A program made the translations under genes and the position numbers. A stretch of DNA of 64,000 nucleotides from Lactiplantibacillus pentosus (GTDB lineage Bacteria; Bacillota; Bacilli; Lactobacillales; Lactobacillaceae): the NCBI RefSeq assembly GCF_003641185.1, contig NZ_CP032757.1:930001-994000 (forward strand), read 5' to 3'. Shown here in pieces: positions 1-7,806 of this stretch (within the stretch, counting starts at the first letter, position 1; each line of letters opens with the position of its first letter). Under the pieces are notes generated by a model. That model made no database searches. It worked only from the letters and a program-made list of their open reading frames with translations, and was not told the origin of the DNA.

Positions 1-643
1 CTAAAATCCAACCGTCGTAGGCAAATAACGTTGCGAGGACCGCCACCCCAAAACTACCAGTTGATTGGCTGATCGTATGTAGGGACTGTCCAAAGGCGTT
101 TTGATTACCAAAGAACAGCCCGAAGATGATAATTGCCGCAATCGGTAATAGTTTACCCAGCGTCGTGGCAATTTGAAAGGCAGCGCCCCAGCGGTTTTCG
201 AACATATTCAAAATCCCAATCAAAACGATGACACCGATTGAAAGAGGCGCCTGCCAGCCAGAATTCCAATTAAAGAAACCGACTAACAGAATCCCTAGAT
301 AAGCGCCAATCGAGGCAATGATGGCGGGACCGTAAACCGCAATTTGCATCCAGCCAGAAAGGAAGCCCCAGAGCTTGCCATAGATTTGTTCCATGTAGAC
401 GTAGAGGCCACCAGTGTGCGGCATTTGCGCGCCAACTTCGGCAATCGTCAGACCAGCCGTCAACGTAATCAGTCCACCGAGCAGCCAAGTAAGCAGTGCC
501 GCACTGGGTGAACCAGCGCTGTCCAGAACGGATGACTGTTTGAAGAAGATTCCTGAGCCAATAACTGTACCCACGACGAGTAAAAGTGCCGACCAAAAAC
601 CGAGCGAACGGTTCAAGGTCGTTTCTTGTTTTGTTTCCTGCAT
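1..643 (-). CDS. APC-family amino acid permease (partial, C-terminus outside window)
   Basis: The reverse strand is open from an ATG at 643 through the left edge, so about the first 214 residues are seen. They begin MQETKQETTLNRSLGFWSA and run into hydrophobic segments including VVGTVIGSGIFF, the glycine-rich first helix typical of amino acid-polyamine-organocation transporters, and GLTIAEVGAQMPHTGGLYVY, a family-typical second/third helix region. This points to a membrane amino acid exchanger or importer of the SteT/LAT type; the substrate cannot be read. A strong ribosome site (AAGGAGGAATT, 651-661 on the reverse strand) sits just upstream of the ATG and fixes the start. The 250 bases before it hold no gene. 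Confidence 0.85.
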   Translation of the reverse strand, partial: MQETKQETTLNRSLGFWSALLLVVGTVIGSGIFFKQSSVLDSAGSPSAALLTWLLGGLITLTAGLTIAEVGAQMPHTGGLYVYMEQIYGKLWGFLSGWMQIAVYGPAIIASIGAYLGILLVGFFNWNSGWQAPLSIGVIVLIGILNMFENRWGAAFQIATTLGKLLPIAAIIIFGLFFGNQNAFGQSLHTISQSTGSFGVAVLATLFAYDGWIL

Positions 644-910
644 GACCTGAATTCCTCCTTGGAGCAGTCAAATTATAAATGATTGCAATTAGCATACCAG
701 AGATTACCGACGCTGACAACGAAATATCGCCCTTTTATGGGCCTGATAACGCCAAAATCCGAACTAATAACGATTTAGTAATAGGAAAGTTCGATAAAAC
801 CATCTAGGCGGTTTCCTGGAGCTACAGAAGATTCAGAGTGAAGGTGACAAGGCTGATTGTGCCATAAGTGATTTATGCAGCAACTTATTTATATACAGAT
901 ATTATCTGTT

Positions 911-1354
911 TTATTGGTCGGTCAAGTTACGCATCAGCTTATTCATCAATGTCTGGAGCTGTTGCCATTCAGCTTCATCCAGTCCGCCGCGTTCCGTTAA
1001 AATGTTAGGCAGGGTGTTCAAGACTTTGCGCGTCGTGACCCCGGCTTCCGTTAAGGTAATGAGCACGCTACGGTCATCGTGTGGATTGCGTTGACGTGCA
1101 ATCAAACCGGCCTTAGTCATCCGTTTTAAAATTGGCGTAAGGGTGCCCGTGCTCAAGTCGAGCTGGGCACTCAGTTTTTTGACGGGAACGGCCTTGGGCG
1201 GATCAGCATAGAGTGCCACTAAGACTAGGTACTGCGGGTACGTGAGATGATGTTCGGCCAAGGTTGGCTGGTATAAGCGTTGAATCGCATGAACCGTCGT
1301 ATAGGCCGAGAAGCAGATGTGCTCGTCAAGCGGTCGAATGGGGGCTGTGTTCAT
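911..1354 (-). CDS. OhrR-like MarR family regulator
   Basis: 147-residue winged-helix regulator. The N-terminal part reads ICFSAYTTVHAIQRLY, then YPQYLVLVALY, STGTLTPILKRMTKAGL (recognition helix) and DDRSVLITLTE (wing). This matches OhrR of Bacillus, including a single conserved cysteine near residue 14 that senses organic peroxides, so redox-controlled repression is the likely mode. No ohr peroxidase gene is adjacent. It is divergent from the TSUP exporter gene, and an inverted repeat lies in the shared intergenic region at 1407-1422, a plausible operator. Family assignment is firm; peroxide sensing is inferred from the cysteine. Confidence 0.85.
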   Translation of the reverse strand: MNTAPIRPLDEHICFSAYTTVHAIQRLYQPTLAEHHLTYPQYLVLVALYADPPKAVPVKKLSAQLDLSTGTLTPILKRMTKAGLIARQRNPHDDRSVLITLTEAGVTTRKVLNTLPNILTERGGLDEAEWQQLQTLMNKLMRNLTDQ

Positions 1355-1406
1355 ATTGTGACCACCTTTCTATTGTGATTTTGGTTGAATAAGAAAGCTT
1401 AAAAAC

Positions 1407-1422
1407 AGATTGTATGCAATCT
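1407..1422. promoter_or_regulatory. Inverted repeat, candidate MarR/OhrR operator
   Basis: AGATTG-TATG-CAATCT: two perfect 6-bp arms around 4 bases, 53 bases upstream of the OhrR-like gene and upstream of the divergent TSUP gene. Size and place fit a MarR-family dimer site. No binding data can be read from sequence. Confidence 0.5.
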
Positions 1423-1554
1423 AATTGCCTGGATTATAGCATATAATCGATAACATATGGGCTGCAGGGTCCTGCAAGCTAGTCGCGGATTGTTATTGTA
1501 ACCGTTTGCCAAATCTTAGTGTATTCATTTCAGACGCGACTGCGATAAAAATAA

Positions 1555-1583
1555 TTGGTTCGACGGGTGAAATACAGTATAAT
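1555..1583 (+). promoter_or_regulatory. Sigma-A promoter of the TSUP gene
   Basis: TTGGTT (1555-1560), 17-base spacer, TATAAT (1578-1583). The TSUP start codon follows 33 bases after the -10 box. Confidence 0.75.
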
Positions 1584-1616
1584 GCTACGAGTAAGTAAGA
1601 GAGTGGGGTTAGATTG

Positions 1617-2498
1617 ATGGTCATTGCAATTGTGATAGTGTTGGCGATTTTCAGCATCGGGTTATTTGGCTTACTGTTAGCCGGTGCGAAACGCCAAGGC
1701 GCTGCTATTTTTGACCATTCCTTTGGTTTTGGAATGGTGATTGGCGCGGTGACTGATTTTTTGGATACGTTGGGGATCGGCAGTTTTGTGGTCTCAACGG
1801 CGATTTTTCAAGCCAGTCACTATTTAAAAGATGAACGCCAATTGCCGGGAACTTTAAATACGATGCATGCGATTCCGACCGCCTTTGAGGCCTTTTTCTT
1901 TGTGACCGCGGTCACCGTCGATCCGGTCACACTGATCAGTTTGGTGCTGGCCGCGACAATCGGTGCCTTAGTAGGTAGTGAAGTCATGACGAAGCTTAAT
2001 CAACGATGGGTCCAACTGATCATGGCCGGCGCTTTGATTGTGACGGCGTTGTTAATGGCGGCCAAACTACTAGGCTTGATTAGTTTGTTAGGGGTCGCCA
2101 ATCAAGCAACTGGCCTGGTGGGCTGGAAGTTGATTGCCGGAATCGTGGGTAACTTTATCTTGGGTCTATTGATGTCAGCGGGGGTCGGCCTATACGCACC
2201 TTGCATGGTCATGGTGTACTTCCTAGGTTTGACACCGATTGCGGCTTTTCCAATCATGATGTTGTCCTGTGCATTATTAATGCCGATTTCGTCAGTTAAT
2301 TTCATTCGGCATGACCGTGTCGATTACCGCGGGTTGTTTGGAATTATCTTAGGCGGCATTCTGGGTGTAGTCGTTGCGGCGACGCTCGTTAAGTCACTTT
2401 CTTTAACAGCCCTCAGTTGGCTAATCGTGCTCGTCAGTTGTTGGACGGCCTTTTCACTCTGGCAGACGGCACAACGGCAGAAAAATGCGCTATCCTAA
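1617..2498 (+). CDS. TSUP family (TauE/SafE) membrane exporter
   Basis: 293-residue polytopic membrane protein with about eight hydrophobic segments. Each half has the glycine-rich helix pattern of the TauE/SafE (TSUP) family (for example GFGMVIGAVTDFLDTLGIGSF near the N-terminus and GLLMSAGVGLYAPCMVMVYFLGLTPIAAFPIMM later). Family members move sulfite, sulfonates or other organic anions; the substrate here is unknown. I chose ATG 1617 rather than the adjacent TTG 1614 because GAGTGGGG (1601-1608) is better spaced. It has its own promoter and a terminator at 2517-2553, so it is probably monocistronic, possibly controlled by the divergent OhrR-like regulator. Confidence 0.85.
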   Translation: MVIAIVIVLAIFSIGLFGLLLAGAKRQGAAIFDHSFGFGMVIGAVTDFLDTLGIGSFVVSTAIFQASHYLKDERQLPGTLNTMHAIPTAFEAFFFVTAVTVDPVTLISLVLAATIGALVGSEVMTKLNQRWVQLIMAGALIVTALLMAAKLLGLISLLGVANQATGLVGWKLIAGIVGNFILGLLMSAGVGLYAPCMVMVYFLGLTPIAAFPIMMLSCALLMPISSVNFIRHDRVDYRGLFGIILGGILGVVVAATLVKSLSLTALSWLIVLVSCWTAFSLWQTAQRQKNALS

Positions 2499-2516
2499 AT
2501 TTGAATCATAGCAGCG

Positions 2517-2553
2517 AAGTTGTTAAGCGTTCCATGAGCTAACAACTTTTTTT
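2517..2553 (+). terminator. Rho-independent terminator after the TSUP gene
   Basis: Nine-pair stem AAGTTGTTA (2517-2525) / TAACAACTT (2540-2548) followed by a T run. Confidence 0.85.
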
Positions 2554-2850
2554 GTGGGCTGATGATGTGATTCGGTTACGCGTTGTGCTGATTATTGTTT
2601 AGCATTAAAAATGATTAAATCATGCCAGTTATTAAGTTCAAAAACAGCCAGCTGAGGATCGCTGGGAACAAGGCGAGTTAGTGTAAAACTGCTGTGATAG
2701 GGTCGTCCTATGCCGGCTTCCAGGTGTTTCTGACAACGCTAGAACGCGATGGACACAGATTTAAGCCGAAAGCCCACGTCTTAAATACTGGTCTTCCATG
2801 TTAGCTGCAGTATGGATGAAACGTGCTCGGGTCAAACTGGGACTTCCGGT

Positions 2851-2900
2851 TAGCTACGCCAGAACGCCAAGCGGAAGTTCACCGCTTAACGCTCTAGCTA
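2851..2900. other. Two-part hairpin inside the gene-free region
   Basis: Inner stem AAGCGG (2869-2874) / CCGCTT (2882-2887) nested inside TAGCTA (2851-2856) / TAGCTA (2895-2900). Part of the same structured, non-coding stretch as 3345-3610. Confidence 0.45.
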
Positions 2901-3344
2901 GGCTAATCCTCGGTCCCAACCCGTCTGAACCTCACACTCTAGGAGCCGCTGAGCATTGTCAGAACCACCTTCCAGCCTGGGTTGTATTCGAAAGACAGAC
3001 ATGTGCGGACTCAGCTTTTTGTTGGATTAGTCGCTGGTTTCTGGGTACACAGTCATTTTGATATTTAACTCTGAGACTGGTTTCAACACTAGCGAGGCTC
3101 CTTTACGCCTGTTTTAAAGATTCTGACAAACAACTTCACAGAACTTGCCTGATAGAATTTTCTCTAGTCGTCTGAGATAGTAAAGTTTTGAATTCTAAAT
3201 GAAGGCAATTTTACAGACTAGTTGCAAGACTAGTGCCGCTGAAATTATTGGTATTGAGATGAATGAAGAATATTCAGGTAATCTTCTGGGTGCCCAAATG
3301 TCATAAAGCATCAACGACACCGAATAAAAGTTTGACTGAAGGGC

Positions 3345-3610
3345 CAGTCACCTAGTGTTCAGTGCTCAATTGTGCCTAGTTAGGTGGCTGTTCATCCGCC
3401 ATTCGAGCGGCTTCCCGACTGGAGGGGCTGGCGGACAATGCTCAGTAGCCAAATTATTCTTAGTTGGAAGTGGGTTACTTCCGGCTTAGAATAAGACTCG
3501 TATTTGAAATTGCGCAGTGAACTTCTGCGTGAGTTCAAATCGATGTCGGCTTACGTTCCAGCAATTGTCAGCCGGCCCCGGAAGTCGGAATAGGAAGAAC
3601 ACCGGCTGAC
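3345..3610. other. Array of five consecutive hairpins, possible structured RNA
   Basis: Five stem-loops follow one another with short linkers: CAGTCACCTA (3345-3354) / TAGGTGGCTG (3381-3390, one G-U); TCCGCCA (3395-3401) / TGGCGGA (3429-3435); TATTCTTAGTTGGAAGT (3455-3471) / partner 3477-3493 with one mismatch and two G-U pairs; ATTTGAA (3502-3508) / TTCAAAT (3534-3540) with an inner GCGCAG/CTGCGT stem; GTCAGCCGG (3567-3575) / CCGGCTGAC (3602-3610). No open frame spans them. The strand is undetermined. This density suggests a non-coding RNA or a multi-copy palindromic element rather than a decayed gene, but that is inference. Confidence 0.5.
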
Positions 3611-3731
3611 GGACAGTAGGCCCAATAATTGGCATGATTTAATCATAGAACCTGACCAACGCAGCTGACATAATGGAAATGTTAACGTTTTACAGTCCTC
3701 TGACCCTATCAGTTTAACAGCACGTGTAATC

Positions 3732-3760
3732 TTGACATTATACACAGCTAGCTGTATAAA
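3732..3760 (+). promoter_or_regulatory. Promoter with overlapping palindromic operator for the marR-MFS pair
   Basis: TTGACA (3732-3737), 17-base spacer, TATAAA (3755-3760). A perfect 12-bp palindrome ACAGCTAGCTGT (3744-3755) fills the end of the spacer and touches the -10 box, so a bound MarR dimer would block polymerase. The promoter also rules out the upstream TTG at 3732 as a start codon. Confidence 0.8.
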
Positions 3761-3779
3761 AGATAGGGATGGTGATGGG

Positions 3780-4211
3780 ATGAATCATGATGAAATGGTG
3801 GCTAGGCAAGTCTTGGTGCTGGCCAGGCAGATTACGCGCCGCCGTAATCAACATTTAAGAACGGTCGGATTAACGACTGAGCAGGCGGATGCGCTCGTGT
3901 TTTTTACCGATCATCCTAAGCAGACGGTGACGGCGTTTAAGACGCGCCAGGGTATCACACACCAGACGGCCCGCTTGATTGTCCAACGGTTGCAGGCGCG
4001 CGGCTACGTCCAATTGGTGGTCAGTCCCACGGATGCGCGGGCCAAGCAGGTGGTGGTGACGGCGAGCGGCCGTGCCAAACGCGCCCAGTTACGGCAACAC
4101 GGTTGGCAAACGAGCGCGCAGATGTTTGCGCACCTCGATGAGCAGCAACAACAGTTATTCTTAGATTTGTTACGACAGGTCAATCAAAATTTAGAGAGCG
4201 ATGAGAATTGA
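3780..4211 (+). CDS. MarR family regulator of the adjacent MFS exporter
   Basis: 143 residues from ATG 3780 (MNHDEMVARQVL). The helix-turn-helix region reads TVTAFKTRQGITHQTARLIVQRLQARGYVQL, followed by a wing with SPTDARAKQVVVTASG, the MarR DR-type signature. The start is set at 3780 because the longer frame back to 3732 would run through the -35 and -10 boxes. The stop overlaps the next start (TGATG at 4209-4213), so both genes are translationally coupled. The palindrome on its own promoter makes autorepression relieved by a small ligand, probably a substrate of the exporter, the likely control. Confidence 0.85.
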   Translation: MNHDEMVARQVLVLARQITRRRNQHLRTVGLTTEQADALVFFTDHPKQTVTAFKTRQGITHQTARLIVQRLQARGYVQLVVSPTDARAKQVVVTASGRAKRAQLRQHGWQTSAQMFAHLDEQQQQLFLDLLRQVNQNLESDEN

Positions 4212-5365
4212 TGAAGACGCGTTTATACACGCCAGATGTGAAGTTAGTCCTAGTAGCGAGCTTTTTCTTCCTAATGAGCCCGATGTTGATCAACCCGGTG
4301 ATTGCCGGATTTGCGCACGGTATCGGGGCGAGTTCGGTGCTAGCGGGGGTGATTGCGGGGTTGACCAACCTCACATCCTTAGTTTTGCGGCCCCTGGCAG
4401 GTAATCTGACTGATCGGGTGTCGAAGTACCGGCTGACCTTTATTGGGGGCTGTCTGTTACTATTAGCCAGCCTCGGTTACAGCTTAACGACTAACGTTAC
4501 CCTGATTATGCTATTGCGGATCGTGAATGGTCTGGGTTATACCCTCTGTTCCGTCTGCATGGCGACCTGGATGGCTAGTCTACTGCCACCCGACCGAATC
4601 GGTTCAGGGATGGGAATTTATGGACTGGCAAACGCCCTCGGCATGGCTTGTGGGCCGGCAATCAGTGTGTTTTTGTATCAGCATTATAGTTATCAAAGTG
4701 TCTTCTGGCTAGCAGCCGTTTGTAGCTTATTATTGGTGATCATGATTCAATTTGTGGGTGATCACGGTGAACCAGTGGCGGTACCCAAGGCGGATGCACA
4801 ACAACGGCACTTTCGGATTGTTCAGCCGCGCGTGATTCCAGTTGCGCTGATTTTGCTCTTATTTTCATTACCATACTTCGCAACGCAGACCTATATCGTC
4901 AGCTACGTGGCCGCACGTCATTTTCACGTGGCCGCTGGGATCTTCTTCCCAGTTTACGCGGTGATTTTACTTGTCTTGCGGCTGATCTTACGTGACTGGT
5001 TTGACCGGGTGCCGTTTAAACGGTTCATCTGGTTGTGCCTGATTTTTAATCTGTTGGGCTTAATTGGCTTAACGGATATGACCAACTGGGCGATGCTTTT
5101 GCTGGGTGCGGCCGGTTTAGCAGCGGGCTATGGCTTGATGTTTTCAATCTGTCAGGCCAAGGCGCTAACCCTAGTACCAGAAGCCGACCATGGTCTGGCC
5201 AACAGTACGTTTTACATTGGCGTCGACTTAGGGATGTCACTGGGACCGATTTTTGGTGGGCTGATTTCCAGTGTACTGTCGATGACCTGGTTCTACCCGG
5301 TCATGATGGTGACGTTGCCGCTAATTGTGATCGTCTATCTTGTGAGTCGGCGGGGGTTGGCTTAA
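4211..5365 (+). CDS. MFS family efflux transporter
   Basis: 384-residue major facilitator with 12 predicted membrane segments. Motif A in the loop between helices 2 and 3 reads GNLTDRVSKYR; the helix-5 region has GSGMGIYGLANALGMACGPAI, which resembles the motif C typical of drug/proton antiporters. A long hydrophilic centre (about residues 180-205) separates the two six-helix halves. ATG 4211 overlaps the stop of the MarR gene, so expression is coupled to it. Export of a toxic compound, arabinose-type sugar or drug are all possible; the MarR partner favours efflux. The substrate is not readable. Confidence 0.85.
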   Translation: MKTRLYTPDVKLVLVASFFFLMSPMLINPVIAGFAHGIGASSVLAGVIAGLTNLTSLVLRPLAGNLTDRVSKYRLTFIGGCLLLLASLGYSLTTNVTLIMLLRIVNGLGYTLCSVCMATWMASLLPPDRIGSGMGIYGLANALGMACGPAISVFLYQHYSYQSVFWLAAVCSLLLVIMIQFVGDHGEPVAVPKADAQQRHFRIVQPRVIPVALILLLFSLPYFATQTYIVSYVAARHFHVAAGIFFPVYAVILLVLRLILRDWFDRVPFKRFIWLCLIFNLLGLIGLTDMTNWAMLLLGAAGLAAGYGLMFSICQAKALTLVPEADHGLANSTFYIGVDLGMSLGPIFGGLISSVLSMTWFYPVMMVTLPLIVIVYLVSRRGLA

Positions 5366-5468
5366 AACGGCGACCCATTAAAATGGCCTAAAGATAATAA
5401 TTGAAAACCTGATGAATACTCAAACGATGGGCGCCCGCTAATCGTTTGAGCAAGCTGAATATGACAAA

Positions 5469-5512
5469 AAGGAGGTGCCCTAGAATCAAATCTAGGTGCA
5501 CCTCCTTCGTCT
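5469..5512 (-). terminator. Bidirectional terminator between the MFS gene and hflX
   Basis: Perfect 10-pair stem AAGGAGGTGC (5469-5478) / GCACCTCCTT (5498-5507) with an inner CCTAGA/TCTAGG extension. On the reverse strand it is followed by a T run (complement of 5465-5469), so it ends hflX; it can also stop the convergent MFS transcript. Confidence 0.85.
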
Positions 5513-5528
5513 TGATTGGATAAGCCCA

Positions 5529-6824
5529 TTAAGCAGGCGTTACCACGTATTTTTCGTAGCGTTGCGCATCCACGGCGTTCAGTTCGACCGTTAATTGGGT
5601 GCCATCCGCCAAGTAATCCGTTTTGAGAATGTTGGCATGGTCATTCAAGTAGGCGACCACGTCACCATCACTGAATGGAATTAATAACGTTGTCGTCACG
5701 TAGTTCTTGAAGACTTTGGCTTTGATCATATTGGTCAAAGCTTGCAAGGAGGCTTCGTCACGTGCGGCATAAATCAGCTGATCATCTTGTTGGTTCGGGT
5801 AATCCGCTTCGGTTAAGTCCGCCTTGTTAAACGCATAGATCATTGGCACGTCGTGAACGCCAATTTCCTTCAAAGTCTTTTCAGTCGTGGCCATCATTTC
5901 TTTGTAATGCGGGTCCGCGTAGTCAATGACTTGAATCAGTAAATCGGCATTGGCGGCTTCGGCTAACGTTGAGCGGAAGGCGTTGATCAGGTTATGCGGC
6001 AAGTCACTGACGAATCCGACCGTATCACTGAGCAATAACTGCTTGTTATCGGGGAAGGTCAGCTGGCGGATGCTCGTATCCAGCGTGGCGAACAGCATAT
6101 CCTTTTCGAAGACTTGTTTATCTTCACCCTTACCGAACAGTTTTACTAAGCCGTTCATCGTGGTTGATTTACCGGCGTTGGTATAGCCCACTAAGGCAAC
6201 GTTCGGTAGGCCGGCCTTATCGCGTTGGGCGCGTCGGACGACTTCATCCTTGTTGAGTTCCTTAAGTTCGTGCTTAGCGTGGCTGATGCGGTCTTGAATC
6301 GTCCGCCGATTCAATTCCAGTTGTGTTTCACCAGCACCACGGTTGGTAAAACCACCGCCACCACCAGCTGCGGCTCCGGCTTGTTGGTCCAGGCGGTTAG
6401 AGATGCTGGTCCGCAAACGGGGGAGCTGATATTGCAGCTGGGCGATTTTGACTTGCAGTTTGGCTTCCTTGCTACGAGCACGGTTACCGAAAATCTCCAG
6501 AATCAACCCAGTGCGGTCGATAATTTGGATATCCGTTTGTTCCTCTAAGTTACGCACCTGACTGGGGGTCAGATCCGCGTTGATGACCATAATGTGCAAA
6601 TCGTTGGCTGCTGCGACTTCTTTGATTTCGACAACTTTGCCTTTGCCGAAGAAGGTGGCCGGGTTGGGCTTTTCCAATCCCTGGTCGATTCGCAGGGCGG
6701 CGTGCATATTATTGGCTGCAACGAGCGCTTCCAGTTCGGACATCGCATAGTCGTAGTTGGCGACAGTCTTAGACATGCCGGCAATGATGACTTCTTGTAC
6801 TTTTTGAGCGTTAGTTTCAGACAT
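5529..6824 (-). CDS. hflX: Ribosome-associated GTPase HflX
   Basis: 431 residues, the usual length. The N-terminal HflX domain (about 20-120) carries GKGKVVEI and QVRNLEEQTDIQIIDRTGLILEIF; a linker with the glycine-rich GGGGFTNRGAGETQLELNRR follows (about 154-174); then the G domain with G1 GYTNAGKS (213-220), G3 DTVG (267-270) and G4 NKAD (333-336). HflX splits stalled or hibernating 70S ribosomes after stress. A GGAG-type ribosome site (AGGAGTG) precedes the ATG at 6824. It is divergent from the Nudix gene and ends at a bidirectional terminator, so it is transcribed alone. Confidence 0.97.
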   Translation of the reverse strand: MSETNAQKVQEVIIAGMSKTVANYDYAMSELEALVAANNMHAALRIDQGLEKPNPATFFGKGKVVEIKEVAAANDLHIMVINADLTPSQVRNLEEQTDIQIIDRTGLILEIFGNRARSKEAKLQVKIAQLQYQLPRLRTSISNRLDQQAGAAAGGGGGFTNRGAGETQLELNRRTIQDRISHAKHELKELNKDEVVRRAQRDKAGLPNVALVGYTNAGKSTTMNGLVKLFGKGEDKQVFEKDMLFATLDTSIRQLTFPDNKQLLLSDTVGFVSDLPHNLINAFRSTLAEAANADLLIQVIDYADPHYKEMMATTEKTLKEIGVHDVPMIYAFNKADLTEADYPNQQDDQLIYAARDEASLQALTNMIKAKVFKNYVTTTLLIPFSDGDVVAYLNDHANILKTDYLADGTQLTVELNAVDAQRYEKYVVTPA

Positions 6825-6858
6825 ACACTCACTCCTAACGTGTTATGATTGAGTTAAG

Positions 6859-6864
6859 TATAAC
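6859..6864 (+). promoter_or_regulatory. -10 box upstream of the Nudix gene
   Basis: TATAAC at 6859-6864 directly abuts the ATG at 6865. If this is the -10 box, that ATG lies at or before the transcript start and cannot be the usual start, supporting initiation at TTG 6913. Confidence 0.45.
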
Positions 6865-6912
6865 ATGTCTAATCAAAATATTACGATTTCGGGCATTAGG
6901 GAGGAATTTATC

Positions 6913-7350
6913 TTGGGATATGTGCTTGATTTACGCAAACGGGTCGGTCATCTGCCGTTAGTCGTGGCGGGTGCCGCAATGATGGCTCAGAATTCAACCG
7001 GTAAAATCGTCCTGATCTATCGGACGGATAATCATTGTTGGGGTTTGCCCGCGGGGTCCACGGAACCGGGCGAGACGGTCCAGCAGACGGCCCGCCGTGA
7101 ATTAAAAGAAGAGACGGGGTTAACGGTCGGCGACTTGACGTTGATCGACGTCTTCAGTGGTCCCAACATGCACTATCAATACCCCAACGGCGATGTCATT
7201 GATAGCGTCACGACCTTGTATCGCGCCAATACGACTGGTGGGGAGCTCATTCAGGCGACTGACGAAACGAGTACCGCCGCGTTCTTTGACCTTGATGACT
7301 TACCGTCGCCACTGACGCCGTTGACCAAATGGATGTTGAAGGGTGAATAG
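6913..7350 (+). CDS. Nudix hydrolase
   Basis: 145 residues if read from TTG 6913 (MGYVLDLRKRVGH). The Nudix box is intact: GSTEPGETVQQTARRELKEETGLTV, with the REx2EE metal-binding core. Enzymes of this kind hydrolyse nucleoside diphosphates linked to another moiety; the target is unknown. A good ribosome site (AGGGAGG, 6898-6904) sits 8 bases before TTG 6913, and a -10 box lies right at the longer ATG 6865, so I prefer the shorter form, though 6865 (161 residues) remains possible. It reads away from hflX and is followed by the promoter of the SMR gene. Confidence 0.85.
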   Translation: MGYVLDLRKRVGHLPLVVAGAAMMAQNSTGKIVLIYRTDNHCWGLPAGSTEPGETVQQTARRELKEETGLTVGDLTLIDVFSGPNMHYQYPNGDVIDSVTTLYRANTTGGELIQATDETSTAAFFDLDDLPSPLTPLTKWMLKGE

Positions 7351-7352
7351 GC

Positions 7353-7381
7353 TTGACCACCTGAATTGGATTTGCTATAGT
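7353..7381 (+). promoter_or_regulatory. Promoter of the SMR exporter leader
   Basis: TTGACC (7353-7358), 17-base spacer, TATAGT (7376-7381). Transcription would start near 7388, giving a leader of about 100 bases that contains a terminator before the gene. Confidence 0.75.
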
Positions 7382-7402
7382 GGACTGAAATATTAAACAA
7401 AC

Positions 7403-7475
7403 TTGTCACCGGACAACGTTAACGCCGCTTCCTTAGGTCATTGTGGAAGCCGCGTGGCGTTGTCCGTTTTTTTTT
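7403..7475 (+). promoter_or_regulatory. Leader attenuator before the guanidinium-type SMR gene
   Basis: A strong terminator, CGGACAACG (7410-7418) / CGTTGTCCG (7458-7466) with inner GCTTCC/GGAAGC and nine Ts (7467-7475), lies between the promoter and the SMR coding region. A small alternative hairpin TTGTC (7403-7407) / GACAA (7412-7416) would occupy the terminator's left arm. This layout fits transcription attenuation. Guanidine riboswitches commonly precede such exporters, but I do not see the conserved guanidine-I or -II sequence motifs, so the class is open. It could also merely end the Nudix transcript. Confidence 0.55.
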
Positions 7476-7491
7476 CGAGGAGGAATTGATG

Positions 7492-7806
7492 ATGACATGG
7501 ATTTATTTAGTAATTGCAGGGATTTTTGAAGTGGTGTGGGCGACGATGATGAAGTTAAGTAACGGGTTCAGCCACTTGGGTTACGCGGCCGCAACGGTGG
7601 TCGGGATGATTTTAAGCTTTGGTTTTTTAGCATTAGCAACCAAACATTTACCGTTAAGTATTGCCTATCCAATTTGGACTGGTATCGGGGCGGTCGGTGC
7701 AATCATTGTCGGCTTAGTCTTTTTCAAGGATACGATTGCGCCAATCACGTGGGTCTTCATCGCCATGCTGGTCATCGGCATTATTGGCATCAAGGTCACG
7801 AGTTAG
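7492..7806 (+). CDS. sugE: SMR family guanidinium exporter (Gdx/SugE type)
   Basis: 104 residues with four membrane helices: WIYLVIAGIFEVVWATMMK, then helices around AAATVVGMILSFGFLALATK, LSIAYPIWTGIGAVGAIIV and WVFIAMLVIGIIGIK. The catalytic glutamate is in helix 1 (GIFEVVWA). The IFEVVWA and AYPIWTGIGAVGA signatures match the Gdx (SugE) subgroup, known to swap guanidinium for protons, rather than the broad-drug EmrE subgroup. ATG 7492 (or 7489, immediately before) follows GAGGAGG (7477-7483). It has its own promoter and a terminator-containing leader, so expression is probably induced by ligand-dependent readthrough. Confidence 0.85.
   Translation: MTWIYLVIAGIFEVVWATMMKLSNGFSHLGYAAATVVGMILSFGFLALATKHLPLSIAYPIWTGIGAVGAIIVGLVFFKDTIAPITWVFIAMLVIGIIGIKVTS

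Larger units (their letters stand above)
2612..3645. repeat. Widely spaced 22-bp inverted repeat bounding a gene-free region
   Basis: The sequence at 2612-2633 recurs in reverse complement at 3624-3645 with one mismatch (shared core TGGCATGATTTAATCA on the right copy). About 1 kb lies between the arms and contains no credible gene: the longest open frames (2798-3061 forward, 3551-3745 reverse) have no ribosome site and unlikely compositions. The arms could be the ends of a decayed mobile element or the closing helix of a large RNA. Confidence 0.55.

Noticed and set aside
2798..3061. 87-codon forward open frame in the gene-free region
   Set aside because: No ribosome site, composition unlike protein genes here, and it runs across paired hairpin arms.
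6865..6912. ATG 6865 as the Nudix start
   Set aside because: It abuts a -10 box, while TTG 6913 has a well-spaced AGGGAGG; kept only as an alternative.
7403..7475. Guanidine-I or -II riboswitch
   Set aside because: The conserved motifs of these classes were not found by eye; only a leader attenuator is claimed.
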